Assembly (NCBI GenBank): GCA_964034945.1
Contig: OZ035961.1
Coordinates: 87,624,124-87,688,123, forward strand
DNA length: 64,000 nucleotides
Direction of reading: 5' to 3'
From: Chrysopilus asiliformis
Taxonomy: Eukaryota; Arthropoda; Insecta; Diptera; Rhagionidae
Shown: in pieces, positions 43,612-54,698 of the stretch
Position numbering within the stretch: position 1 is the stretch's first letter
Layout of the letters: every line of letters starts with the position of its first letter
Notes under the pieces: model-generated
What the model was told of the DNA's origin: nothing
The model's input: the letters and a program-made list of their open reading frames with translations, nothing else
Databases searched by the model: none
Position numbers and translations under genes: made by a program

Positions 43612-44530
43612 CTTGAGCAGATTGATTAAGTTTATGGGTTTTTCAGTTTGCTTTCACTTGATAGTTTTGGAAATTTTTGGGTTTCTTGATTGAAACTGGT
43701 AACTAGGGAAATGTTCTATTGTCCCGTTCGTATGGTTCGCATGTGAAGGTTGCAATATGTGACGCGAAATTTTCCTAGGTCCCAAGTTTGATCCATGTTT
43801 TTTTTAATAGATTCTATGACGTCCCGTATTTGAGAGAGTCGAATAACGCGTTGCGCATAGAGTCAAACGAAATAATTAAAGAGTTTAAACGTCTGATCTC
43901 AGCCATACATCGATATCTTTAAGATTAGATTGAGAAGATCTGAATTGTATCGATGTGTGCCGAGTAAAGAAATCAAATACTCGAAAGTTAGCTCGACATG
44001 AAATCTGAAAGTCGTGAAGTATAATTTCAAAGCTGACTAGACACAAGAAATAATATCCAAAACAGTAGTCATTTTTTTTTTTGAATTAAAGTTCATTTTA
44101 CAGTTATAAAGTTCGATTATGTAGTTTCAGTAAAGGTTTCAATTTTCGTGCGGCATGTCAGGTGAACTACTCTTGTTGATTCCCCTATTTTTGTATGAAT
44201 TTTGGTTTCTATATTTGGAAGATATTTTGGTGGTGCAAATAATTTTGGCTACAGTATTTTTTTTTACTTTTCTCGAAAGGAAATAATTTTGTGGATGAGT
44301 AGGTTTAGTTGGTGGTGATTTACTGATTTTCTTTTGATATTCTTATACCTATTAAGGTTCGATAGTTCTTAATTTATATTTTTTTTCTTGTCCTTTTGAG
44401 TTTGTTGTAGATTTTAAGGCAATTGTTTCAAGGCTTTGGTACAAATAAGAGGCGATAAAGATCTTTTATAGGACGGATTAGTGTCGCGCTTAGTAAGGGT
44501 TGTTAGGGAAAGGGTTATATCGTAAAGTCT
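43612..44530 (+). other. Untranslated leader between primer site and gag
   Basis: About 920 bp with no ORF of note, unusually long for a Ty3/gypsy element. It probably contains packaging and translation-control sequence, but I cannot point to a specific element. Confidence 0.5.
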
Positions 44531-46117
44531 ATGTCTGTTAGAGGAAGGGGTGAGGCGATTATACCTCAATCGAGTAGGCAATTAAGATCCGCGAGAACAA
44601 TGAGTGATAACGAAGAGATTCAAAGTTCTGGTAGAGTGACTAGAACGCCAATTCATTCCACTATGCAACAAGCATCTTCTGATTCGACAGGGTCCACTCG
44701 AAAAGAAGTTAGTGGGAGCCGGGAAGAAGAAGGGAGCTTGCAAGGAGCAGTGGGTGGTGTTGAGTATCCAAGTCAGGATGAAAGACCTCGGGGAAAAGAC
44801 CTTCAGTACGATTTCGGACAATCAGCAAGGGAAAAAGGGGCGATCAAAAAGGTTCCGAAGCCACCCACAGTGATCACGATGGATCAACTGGAGGAATGTG
44901 TGAGTCGTTTAGTCAGTATGGAATTGGAAAAATCGAAAAGGACGAAAGAAAAACACATTCATGATAACAGTAAAACAGTACCTCATCAGCAATTCAGCTT
45001 GAACTCAGGTTTCGTTCCATTATCACAAAATAGTAGGGAAAGTATATTTGAAAAGGATTATTTAGCGTTCCCAACGCGAAACGTTTCTGTTCCGGAAAAG
45101 AACAACAACAATGTTTACAAGTCTGCGGATGATTTGAATCGTCGAAGGGACGAAAGACTCGATTCTCCCAATCGATTGGAGTCCAGGAGTACAAATCCAC
45201 AAAATTTTCAAAATAACCAATACGGTGGACACTCTCGTTATACTGGTCCTCTTAGGGTAGATAAGTGGGGGTTAAAATTTGATGGAGTATCGTCGCATTT
45301 GTCACCGGAAGAATTCATATTTAGAGTCGACAGGTTAGCGAAAGTAAATAGGGTTTCTGAGGATGTACTGGTGAGAAATTTTCACCATTTGGTATCAGGG
45401 AACGCAGATTCATGGTTTTGGCGATATATCCAGAGGAATCCGCAAACTACTTGGGCCCAGCTTAGAGATTCATTAGTTCTGCACTTCCGAAATGGACAGA
45501 CGGACCTAGAAATTCTCAAAATTATAATCGATCGACGACAAGAAGCGAATGAGTCTGTGGATACGTATCTGAACGCAATATTAAAAGAATATTATAGGAT
45601 GAACGTTCCAATCATGGAATTTGAGCTAGTTAGAACGATTAAGCATAATTTGAAACCACAGATTGCACATTTAATATTCGCTCAGACTGTAGTTACTATA
45701 GACCATTTGCGTGAAATATGCTGTAACGCAGAACAGTACTTAGCTCGTCGGAGCCAAGTTTTCAATCGGAATCAGCCGCTTGTTGGTCGCAAACAAATAA
45801 ATGAGTTAGGAACCTCGAATATAATACCAAACCCTTTTGAGTACAATGACCAAATCTTAGAAAGTGAAGTGTCGGAACTCGTACCTAGGTCGCGGCCTAC
45901 AAACGCGAATCCTTCGGTGATGAAGTGTTGGAATTGTGACGGCGTTAATCACAATTTCCGGGATTGTCCTGTTACACCACGTAACATCTTCTGCTTCCGT
46001 TGTGGTTATAAAGATGTCACAATACAATTTTGTCCAACTTGTCGACCGGAAAACTCAATTCAGGGCGAGAAGATTGCGGGGAAATCTCGCCCGCAAAATC
46101 CAAACCCCGAGAAGTAA
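44531..46117 (+). CDS. gag: Gag polyprotein of the LTR retrotransposon
   Basis: 528 residues from ATG 44531 to TAA. The first 230 residues are polar and charged, rich in Ser/Arg/Glu/Asn. About 235-420 is a retrotransposon Gag capsid domain (WGLKFDGVSSHLSPEEFIFR, then SWFWRYIQRNPQTTWAQLRD, LHFRNGQTDLE and the NESVDTYLNAIL region). Near the C-terminus is a CCHC zinc knuckle C466-WN-C469-DGVN-H474-NFRD-C479, followed by a Cys-rich CFRCG..FCPTC segment (488-504) in which the usual His is Val, a pattern I associate with this group. It would assemble particles and bind RNA. An alternative internal ATG lies at 44600. It overlaps pol by up to 106 bp. Confidence 0.93.
   Translation: MSVRGRGEAIIPQSSRQLRSARTMSDNEEIQSSGRVTRTPIHSTMQQASSDSTGSTRKEVSGSREEEGSLQGAVGGVEYPSQDERPRGKDLQYDFGQSAREKGAIKKVPKPPTVITMDQLEECVSRLVSMELEKSKRTKEKHIHDNSKTVPHQQFSLNSGFVPLSQNSRESIFEKDYLAFPTRNVSVPEKNNNNVYKSADDLNRRRDERLDSPNRLESRSTNPQNFQNNQYGGHSRYTGPLRVDKWGLKFDGVSSHLSPEEFIFRVDRLAKVNRVSEDVLVRNFHHLVSGNADSWFWRYIQRNPQTTWAQLRDSLVLHFRNGQTDLEILKIIIDRRQEANESVDTYLNAILKEYYRMNVPIMEFELVRTIKHNLKPQIAHLIFAQTVVTIDHLREICCNAEQYLARRSQVFNRNQPLVGRKQINELGTSNIIPNPFEYNDQILESEVSELVPRSRPTNANPSVMKCWNCDGVNHNFRDCPVTPRNIFCFRCGYKDVTIQFCPTCRPENSIQGEKIAGKSRPQNPNPEK
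46012..46117 (+). other. gag-pol overlap requiring -1 frameshift
   Basis: The pol frame opens after a TAA at 46009-46011 and gag ends at 46117, so the shift must occur within these 106 bases. gag is in frame 2 and pol in frame 1, i.e. -1. No textbook X-XXY-YYZ heptamer is obvious; GGGGAAA at 46078-46084 (gag codons GCG GGG AAA) is the nearest candidate. Confidence 0.6.
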
Positions 46118-49100
46118 CCTCGACTGATAATTTTGCCTCAAATAAAGTAGTATTGTTAAAAAGAGTGAATGGAGAAGATACGACAAATTCTAAAAACACT
46201 AATTTAAGGAGTTTACATGATCGTAAACGAATTTATGAAGAAACGCGAGCGCGAATATTTTCCGAAAATATTAATGAAAGTTTGAAATTAGAAATAAAAC
46301 CCCGAATATTGAAGTTGCGTCAAAGGTTTAAGAAAAAACGTAGATTTTACAGGTGTATTTCGGAAAGTAGGATAGAAAATAAAATAGATGATAGACCGTA
46401 TACCACAGTATTAGTAAACGGATGTGAGATGAAGGGACTGCTAGACAGTGGCGCGTCCGTGAGTTGTCTTGGGAAAGGAGGTGTGGAGCTTTTGCATAGG
46501 TTAAAGGTTAAGTGCAAGCCAATTTCCGGTACAATTAGCACGGCAGATGGCCGAGCTCAAAATATAGTTGGGGTCGCTCGCTTACCTGTAAACTATAAAA
46601 ATGAAATATATGAATTAGATTTTGTTCTAGTTCCGAGTCTAGCTCAACCTTTATATTTAGGGGTGGACTTCTGGCGAAAGTTTAACATTGCGCCTCAAAT
46701 ATTCCAAGAGCAATCTATTAAGGGTAAACAAGCTTTCTCACGTTCAAGCATCGGTAGTATCTCTGATAGTGTTAGTGATCCGAATCTACCTTGTTTAACA
46801 GAGGAACAAAATTTACAATTACAAGCGGTAGTTGCAAAGTTTCCTTCTTCTGCGCGTTTAGGATTGGGGAAAACTAACTTAGAGCAACATATCATAGACG
46901 TCGGGGACGCGGAACCCATAAAACAGCGTCATTATCCCGTCTCTCCAGCGATCCAGGAGCTAATCTATCAGGAACTGGACAGGATGTTGTCCTTGGGCGT
47001 TATCGAAAAGAGTGACAGTGCATGGAGCTCTCCGGTTGTTTTAGTCAGAAAGCCGGGTAAAAACCGACTTTGTATAGACAGCCGGAAGCTGAACCAGGTA
47101 ACGCGCAAGGATGCACATCCTGTGCCGCATATAGAAAGCTTACTGAGTCGCCTGTCCGACACGCATTACATTTGTAGCGTGGACTTAAAGGATGCCTTTT
47201 GGCAAATCCCTTTGGAGAGTAAGTCCAGGGAGATGACGGCCTTCTCAGTTACTGGGCGACCACTTTACCACTTCACAGTTATGCCGTTTGGCCTGTGTAA
47301 CGCTGCACAAAGGCTCTGCAGGCTGATGGACAAGGTGGTTCCCCAGGAGCTGAGAAGATGGGTATTCGTGTACCTCGACGACCTATTGATAGTGGCACCG
47401 ACATTCGATAAAATGTTGAATGTGTTGGAGCAAGTCGCAGATTGCTTAAAAACGGCAGGGCTAACAATCAACATCGAAAAGTCCAAGTTCGGTTTCAAGC
47501 AGCTCAGGTATCTTGGCTATATTGTGGGCGGTGGCTGTCTGCATACAGATCCTGAAAAGGTTGCAGGGATATCCAGCTTGCCAGTTCCAAAATCGGTCAA
47601 GCAGGTTAGAAGATTTTTGGGAATGACAGGCTGGTATCGCCGCTTCATCAGGAATTATGCTTCACTCGCAGCACCCATAACAGACACTCTCAAGAAAACA
47701 AAAAAGTTCATATTCACGGATGAAGCCAAACGGGCTTTCGACCAACTTAAAGAAGCGTTATGTACGGCACCTGTCCTTGGTCATCCGGACTTCACAAAAC
47801 GATTTTACATACAGTGTGATGCTTCCAAAGAAGGAATAGGAGGCGTTCTATTCCAACTTGATGAAAATGAACAGGAAAAGCCTATTTCATTCATTTCACA
47901 GAAGCTGAATAGTGCACAACAAAACTACACCGTAACAGAGCAGGAATGTTTGGCCGCAGTGGTCAGCATTAAAAAGTTTAGGCCTTACGTGGAGGGTTTA
48001 CCATTCACGGTCATAACTGACCATGCCAGCCTGAAGTGGCTCATGGGTCAGAGGGACCTGAGTGGACGTCTAGCCCGATGGAGCCTCAAGCTCCAGGCAT
48101 TTGACTTTGAAATCCAACACAGGAAAGGTAGCCAGAATATTGTTCCTGATACGCTGTCAAGGGCATTTGGAGACGGAATCGGTAGTATATCAATCGGTCC
48201 GATGGTTGACATAGATTTAAATTCAGAACATTTCAAATCCGATGAATACCGTGACTTAATAAAAACAATAGGAGAAAATACCGAAAGACTACCGGATTTG
48301 ACCGTGTCGAACGATTTCGTCTACAAGCGGGTAGAGCATTATTCTGGCGACCCTTTAAGAGAAGACAATGCTTGGAGATTGTGGGTTCCATCGGGACTGA
48401 CCCAATCGGTAATTTCCTCTGCCCATGACCCGCCTCAGGCTGGTCATGGAGGCATTGCTAAGACTATAGCCCGCCTTAAACAAAAATTTTACTGGCCAAA
48501 TATGAGTGTTCAGGCTAGAGAATACATAAATCAATGCTCTGTCTGTAAACAAATAAAGTCTATGAATACTATATCTAAACCACCTATGGGTAAGATTACG
48601 GTACCAGTACGACCTTTTCAGAAAGTGTACATCGACTTCCTGGGTCCCTATCCACGATCAACGGAGGGAAATACAATGATTCTTCTATTAGTTGACCATT
48701 TTTCGAAATATCCTTTATTAAAACCTTTGAGTAAAGCAACGTCTAAGTCGGTAATTCGGTTTCTTAAAAATGAAGTATTCAGTGTTTTTGGAGTGCCGGA
48801 ACAAATTTGGTCCGATAACGGTCGTCAATTTATAGCTCAGGATTTCCAGGAATTGTTGAAAACCTATGGGGTGAAACATGTGCGTACGGCAGTATATTCT
48901 CCGCAGGCAAATGCTTCGGAGAGGTTGAATCAATCTATATTGTCGGCTATAAGGGCTTATATTGATGGAAATCATAGGACTTGGGACAGGCATTTAGCTG
49001 ATATATCCTCGTCACTTAGGAGTTCATATCACCAAGCGATTAAAACCAACCCATATGAGGCAGTATTTGGAACAAAAATGATAAGACATGGTTCCGAATA

Positions 49101-49452
49101 TGTGTTATTGGAAAAATTGGGTGTTCTTGCTGACGGGGAAATCCAAGCTATCTCAAAATCTGATAGGCAACAAATTAATCGAGCTGCTATTAGAGATAAT
49201 TTGGCCCAATCGCAAGAACAAAGTGCACGAAAATATAATTTGAGAACTAGAGAGCGTTCATATCTTCCGGGACAAGAACTATACAGAAGAAATTTTGTCC
49301 TAAGCGATGCAGCTGTTGGATTTAGTTCCAAATTAGCCAACAAATTTGCAAAATGCAGAATAGTTAAAAAAGTTGGGAAAAACTTGTACGAAGTGGAAGA
49401 TATGAATGGCCGAAATTTGGGAGTTTATCATTGCAAAGATCTTAAAACTTAG
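46030..49452 (+). CDS. pol: Pol polyprotein: protease, reverse transcriptase, RNase H, integrase
   Basis: 1140 residues, counted from the TTG at 46030; in nature it is probably made as a Gag-Pol fusion by -1 shift. Protease with DSGA (Asp139). RT with CIDSRKLNQVT, SVDLKDAFWQIPLES, MPFGLCNAAQ and the catalytic YLDD (448-451). RNase H with QCDASKEGIGG (Asp597) and the YTVTEQECLA block. Integrase with an HHCC finger (His799, His806, Cys836, Cys839) and D,D35E triad: Asp869 (VYIDFLGP), Asp929 (SDNGRQF), Glu964 (NASERLN). A GPY/F-like module lies near the C-terminus; no chromodomain is seen. All motifs are intact and there is no internal stop, so it could be active. Confidence 0.95.
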   Translation: MSNLSTGKLNSGREDCGEISPAKSKPREVTSTDNFASNKVVLLKRVNGEDTTNSKNTNLRSLHDRKRIYEETRARIFSENINESLKLEIKPRILKLRQRFKKKRRFYRCISESRIENKIDDRPYTTVLVNGCEMKGLLDSGASVSCLGKGGVELLHRLKVKCKPISGTISTADGRAQNIVGVARLPVNYKNEIYELDFVLVPSLAQPLYLGVDFWRKFNIAPQIFQEQSIKGKQAFSRSSIGSISDSVSDPNLPCLTEEQNLQLQAVVAKFPSSARLGLGKTNLEQHIIDVGDAEPIKQRHYPVSPAIQELIYQELDRMLSLGVIEKSDSAWSSPVVLVRKPGKNRLCIDSRKLNQVTRKDAHPVPHIESLLSRLSDTHYICSVDLKDAFWQIPLESKSREMTAFSVTGRPLYHFTVMPFGLCNAAQRLCRLMDKVVPQELRRWVFVYLDDLLIVAPTFDKMLNVLEQVADCLKTAGLTINIEKSKFGFKQLRYLGYIVGGGCLHTDPEKVAGISSLPVPKSVKQVRRFLGMTGWYRRFIRNYASLAAPITDTLKKTKKFIFTDEAKRAFDQLKEALCTAPVLGHPDFTKRFYIQCDASKEGIGGVLFQLDENEQEKPISFISQKLNSAQQNYTVTEQECLAAVVSIKKFRPYVEGLPFTVITDHASLKWLMGQRDLSGRLARWSLKLQAFDFEIQHRKGSQNIVPDTLSRAFGDGIGSISIGPMVDIDLNSEHFKSDEYRDLIKTIGENTERLPDLTVSNDFVYKRVEHYSGDPLREDNAWRLWVPSGLTQSVISSAHDPPQAGHGGIAKTIARLKQKFYWPNMSVQAREYINQCSVCKQIKSMNTISKPPMGKITVPVRPFQKVYIDFLGPYPRSTEGNTMILLLVDHFSKYPLLKPLSKATSKSVIRFLKNEVFSVFGVPEQIWSDNGRQFIAQDFQELLKTYGVKHVRTAVYSPQANASERLNQSILSAIRAYIDGNHRTWDRHLADISSSLRSSYHQAIKTNPYEAVFGTKMIRHGSEYVLLEKLGVLADGEIQAISKSDRQQINRAAIRDNLAQSQEQSARKYNLRTRERSYLPGQELYRRNFVLSDAAVGFSSKLANKFAKCRIVKKVGKNLYEVEDMNGRNLGVYHCKDLKT

Positions 49453-49615
49453 CACCGTATCATTTTCTTATCATTTTTCTTTTCATTTTTTTAGCCCGGC
49501 TTGAGACTTAAATAGTGGTCGAGCCCCACGTTTTGCTTGAGCATCTCAATATAACCAGACGATCCCTTTTTCAAACCCGGTTTACAATTCAGGGAATAGC
49601 AACCCGTGCTTGCCC
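49453..49615 (+). other. Short pol-to-LTR interval, no clear polypurine tract
   Basis: 163 bp with no ORF. LTR elements normally have a run of purines just before the 3' LTR; here the last bases are AACCCGTGCTTGCCC and the only short purine stretch is AGGGAATAG near 49591. No env gene fits. Confidence 0.6.
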
Positions 49616-51708
49616 TGTTATGGATCGATGTGCGTAATGTTTTTTTTTGCATCATCGTTGCTTCGTTCTAACTTTCATTTTAAATTCTAGTTAGTTAAAA
49701 TTCAAAATTTTAATTTTTTTGGGGTACAATTTCCTTTTCAATTTCGATCGAAAATATCGCGATGGGCATCACCGGCCAATCTCCAACGAAAGGAATTCAT
49801 CCATTCGCCATCGCCCTCTAACTCTAGCATTGATCCGAGCGACAAATCATTTGCGCAGTAGCAGTCGTCCAGTTAGCGTTTTTCGTGTCCATTTTAATGG
49901 TGGACATTTTTTTATCTTTTTGTTAAGTGTGGTAAACGTATTTAATAGCTTAGCGTAACAAAATTTCGAATCAAAAGGAAGAAACATTCGCCACACCTAA
50001 AGAGGAAGATATTACAGGTATTCATTTCTTTTTTTTTATTCGTGCGAGCCTTAGTGTTCCCTTTTGTGTTTAGTGCGCAAAACACGAGGTTTTGGAATTT
50101 TCATCTCCAGTCAAGTGAAGACCAAAATTTTTTCGGAAATATATTCCGCGTTTGAAATGTGCGGTTAAAATAAAAGGTAATTTACTCAAATTACGCGCAT
50201 TTTCGAACTTAACCGAATCCGCATTTCTTTGTTCGGTAGGTGTCACTAAAGTTTTCCGTTTGTGTGCCGGTATCCGTGAACGGAGCACCCATCATCTTTT
50301 CGAGATTCTGCGGTAAAAAAAAAAGGAAAATCTCATCAACCGCAAGGGGCTGAATCTCGGGATACGTGCATTTTCGCACACGTGGGTTCAGAAAAGTGGC
50401 CAGATTTTTCAACCACGTGAGAGAAAAACCGGATATCGGCCACGTTTTTTTACTTGGTTGCTAAGCGACCAGAGTTAAACGGTATCTCCAGTAACGGTCA
50501 CCCGAAACAAAGACCAAGATCCAGTTATAATCGTCGAATATTTGGGCGAATTTTTCTTTGAGGATTTTTCATCATTTTCTACGATAAATTTTGGGCAACT
50601 TTTTACCAGAAAATCGACATTTGGCGTACGGCGGACAGAATAGGCGTGGGACTTTTCTTCCTTTCGAGCAGTTTCCTCAGCATAAGTTTTTTTTATGTTT
50701 AAATTAAAATTCAGACAAATCTGTAAGGCAAATGTTAAGGTAAACTCGAGATTTTTTTTTGTTTTGAATATTTTTTCTTGATTTTTTTAAAGGAAATCCT
50801 CTTGTAAAAACTTTTTTTTGATTCACCTTTGATTGAGATTTTAGGAATTCTGGAATTGTGCACAATCACCAGGACTCTAAGGAAATAAAGTCGCGGCGAA
50901 GTAAGAACAAAGAAAAAAAAGAAAATTTCAGCAGAAAAGTGAGTAATTTTAATCATTATAATTAAAAAGAAACCGTTTACAAGAGGCCCGAAAGTCTATC
51001 ACAAATTTAACAGTTTTTATGATCTCGAGAGTACGTAAAATAGTTCATTGAGTATGTATCTTTTATAGTGTCATAAAATAATAGATATATTATATATATA
51101 TATAAAAATATAATAAAAAGGAACATTGAATTAATTTTGATATTTCTTTGTTGGTGATCCTTCGATTTTTGTAGAAAAATCAGTGACGATGATCGTCTAG
51201 AGTTGAATCTTTAGGGGATGAGATGGGGGTGATTTGAAGACCGGCCGCACGATGCTTTGAAGGGATAGAGGGGTCAATCATGCCAAGTCGGCAAATTGAC
51301 AGGGTCTTTAGCGTTTTCATACGAATTTCAATCATTCTTGTAATAACTTTTCATTTCTTTTATATTCATCCACACGGTAACCATTCCGATAAATTAGCTT
51401 TTGATTTTGTAGTTTTTTTTTGATTTCGGGTATTCCATTTTCCTATAAATTCTGTTTAACGCAAGTAAATTTTGGTGAGGATAATTAGAAGACGTATCCG
51501 TAGTGAATCATACATTTTGTTGTTGTTTTGGCACGAGTAATAAACTGTTATGTTCGGCTCTGTATTCAACCACAAGACCCCCCCAAACCGCGAGCCTTAG
51601 CCAGGTAAAAATGCAAGCGTGCCAGTGGTTGAAAGTCAGAGGGGTGTAAGAAGAATTGGGACGTCAAATCCTCATATCTGGCAAAAACACCAACACCTAT
51701 ACATAACA
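49616..51708 (+). repeat. 3' long terminal repeat
   Basis: Direct repeat of 41502-43595, one A shorter. Ends in ACATAACA and is followed by the AGAC duplication and the resumption of repeat Z. The ORFs in it duplicate those of the 5' LTR. Confidence 0.95.
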
Positions 51709-51712
51709 AGAC

Positions 51713-54477
51713 AAACAGACAAACAGACACGAAGGCAAGCTAAATAAAAGCTTTTAAAAAAGCATTTCCATTTATGTTAGTTTTTTTCATTGAAAAATAC
51801 TGAAAAAAAAGTCAATAGATTTTTCTGGTTTTTTTTCTATTCAAAATATAATCTGTGGTGTTATGAGGTATTTTGTTTTACGAATGAATCAAAAATGACC
51901 CCCGGGAAAGCAAATCTTTATTCATTTTCTCATTTCATTCATAGCAAATGATTTTTTTTCTGAATGAGTTTTAAGATACCCCGATATTGCTCTAAGCAAC
52001 CGATAAGTCCTTTTGAAATCCTGCTCTTGTTGCCGAAAATCAATGTGCCCCAAGTAAATAAATATCTTTTAGGATTTGGTAATCCCATTGTATCCTTCTC
52101 TAACCTAAAATCTCAGCTTCGATCATATGTTATTTTATAAACGTTTATCGAATCAAATGGAATTAAAGTCACGTGCGTACCAATCGTTTTTTATCAAGAC
52201 TTTGGAAAAATAAATAGAAATGTGTGGAAATAAAAGTTTTGTTTTCCTTTTACGGATTAGGTTTTCCATGTTCATAATATTCCTAATGAATTGGCCCCGT
52301 ACAAAATACATATTTTAAAACAAAAAGCAGATTTTTCTCCGCATTGATAATAGATTAAAAAACAAAAGAAATTTATTGTGTTGGAAAACTCCCCTGTTGC
52401 ACAATTGGGTTTATAGAATTCAGACCAATATAATTAACTACTTGTTACCCAATAGAATTGCTACGTAATAAAAGCCAATGAAAGACAAAATCATTGAAAC
52501 TCAAAACTATTGAAAACTTAATTATGAAACTTAAGTAGAAAATGTGATGAAAACATTCATTTGGATAAAATGCAATCACAGCCGAAACTTTTCAATAAAA
52601 AAGTGCGCCAAGTTCTTGATCCTTAAACTGTTTGACCAAAAAAAGTGTTGAGATATAAAAGGAAGCCAAGTCCGCAATGATTCTGAAATTCTTGACTATC
52701 GATATTAGAGTGAACAATGGAGCTCATAAACACACCAACATTTCAGTTCATAAATGAGTTTTAATGGTTCTAAAAATTCGACATTCGAGAGCTTACTTCT
52801 TTACTGGAAGGTTTTACCCGTGGTTTCATCAGGGTATTCACAGTCGTCTTTTAAATTGCGGGTAATTTTACCGCTCGGTAATTCAGTCAAATTTAACAGA
52901 TTTTTACCGAGACGGTAATTTGGTTCATGTAAAAATGAATTACCAGATTCGGTAATTGTAGACATGCCTTGAGTCGTGTTTTTCGGCCCGGGTATTCGGT
53001 ATCAAGAATCAACCGCGGGTGGCGCTAGTAATGTTTTTAGTTGTCAAATTTTCTCGCTGGTTTTTTTGTTAATCTCATCGGACTGCAAATTTTTTCAAGT
53101 TTGATAGCCGTTGCCACAATAGAAATTCAAAAGAATACATCAAACATAGCCCAAACAGCATCGAAAAGTACGGGAACATGAGATTTGTTCTTTGCGACTT
53201 GAAAGAGTAGAAATTTACACAATCGGGATTAAAAATTTACACCTATAATTCACATCCGCGTAAAAGAAGCGAAAGAAGTGACGAGCACGATCTTTGGGGC
53301 AACATTCGCTTCATGAAAATCCTGCGGCGATAGAGCAGCATTTGATGGTTTTCGGGCCGAAATAGTGATTGGCTGTGGAGCCTGAACGTCAGTTTAATTT
53401 TGAAGAAGCGTGTGATGGAAAAAGTGACGAAACTGCTACCACTAAAGTTTCATTAAAGCTCCCCGTCTGAGAAACACCAAAAAAAATTGATGCCTTCAGC
53501 CGCCATATTTCTCACTGACATTTGATGGAAACGATTTCGTTTCGAGAATTAAATTTCTTGTTTCAGGCGAATGACTGAAGGATATTGCATAAAAAGTGGA
53601 TAGCATACATTTTTGAAACAGCATAATTTTATTGGCATCAAAATTTCATTGCAAAAGAAAAAAAAATTTTACCGATAAAATAAAATTAAAGAAATTTTTG
53701 ATTAAAAACAAAATAATTCGATGGCCCATTAAAATCTGTTTAAATTTCAGATCCAATATTGTCGAAAAATTTTAATGGCAATTAAAATCACGACATGCAA
53801 CCGGAAGAAAAGTCCATTATAAAATAACACTCCACAAAAGTTTCCATTAATTTGTCGCCATTCGATTTTTCTCGTTCGTCTTCTGCTTACGTTTTTATTT
53901 GTTCATCTCTGTTTACTAGCAAGCATTCGAGGGAGAAAGAAAACCCGCTCGATGATTTGTGTAATTGTGTGATATAATGCCGTCAGATGACGCTCGCGCA
54001 TGAGGCAACTAATTACGTCCCTGTCGTTATAATTGCGACGTAGCAAACCGCAGAAAAGTGTTCCCCACTATGTGTGTCGTTGCGCGTCTCATACGCACAA
54101 CTAAATACGTATTTGCGACATAAACTGCTTATCGCCGCGATCTGCATGGTGACGAAATATGGGGATAAACACCATAATTGCTACTTAAAATGCTATTTGG
54201 GAGATTTAAAGGTATGTGACATATTTTACAATCAAAATCGCAGTTCATGTTTTTTTCACGTATCAAATAAAAGCGCTGTTCTCAAATCTGTGCTGTGGGA
54301 TGTTCACAGCAGAATATTTTCAGTCTTTTAATATTACCGAAAATACCGAATACCGAAAATTAAAAGAGGATTGTGAATACCCTCAATATATTCAGTTTAA
54401 GCCTGAAAGTTTCCTAATAAAATTTCTTAAATTTTTACGTTTTTTCGAATGTCATCACGCAGAGAAAAAAAGATAGT
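51713..54477. other. Gene-free interval after the LTR element
   Basis: It starts with the interrupted GACA tract of repeat Z. Paired GGTAATT / AATTACC words cluster at 52860-52950. I see no supported gene. The 85-86-residue readings at 54074-54476 are without domains and the second runs into the MITE border. Confidence 0.4.
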
Positions 54478-54698
54478 GGGCCTTACCAATGACCCGTGAC
54501 TAACTTAGTAACAGCTTTTGGTGTGTGCGAAACGGGCTATTTGCTTGCTAATTTCGGTTCAAATCCTAGTTTTTATTGAAAAGTTTTAAATTCGTTGTGA
54601 TAAATGTGTGAAAACTTACTAGAATTAGCAAGCAAATAGCCCGTTTCGGACACACCAAAAGCTGTTACTAAGTTAGTCACGGGTCATTGGTAAGGCCC
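54478..54698. mobile_element. 221-bp palindromic element, AGT target duplication
   Basis: GGGCCTTACCAATGACCCGT and the following 55 bases, to about GCAAATAGC.., are mirrored at the right end (..ACGGGTCATTGGTAAGGCCC), near-perfect arms of about 75 bp. AGT flanks at 54475-54477 and 54699-54701. The left-centre has GGTTCAAATCC (54556-54566), a good Pol III B-box match. A diverged copy is at 55735-55951. No ORF. Confidence 0.8.

Larger units (their letters stand above)
41502..51708 (+). mobile_element. Ty3/gypsy LTR retrotransposon, Osvaldo/Ulysses-like, apparently intact
   Basis: 10,207 bp with LTRs of 2094 and 2093 bp, each TGTTA..TAACA. The 4-bp duplication AGAC flanks it (41498-41501, 51709-51712). 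Order: LTR, tRNA-Lys-type primer site, long leader, gag, pol (protease, RT, RNase H, integrase), LTR. No env-like ORF fits between pol and the 3' LTR. Long (about 2-kb) LTRs and a Lys primer recall Ulysses and Osvaldo of Drosophila; this clade call is inference. The LTRs differ only by one A in a poly-A run in the stretches I compared, so the insertion is young. It lies within repeat Z. Confidence 0.95.

Noticed and set aside
49453..49615. Search for an env-like ORF that would make the LTR element an errantivirus-type provirus
   Set aside because: Only 163 bp lie between pol and the 3' LTR, with no ORF.
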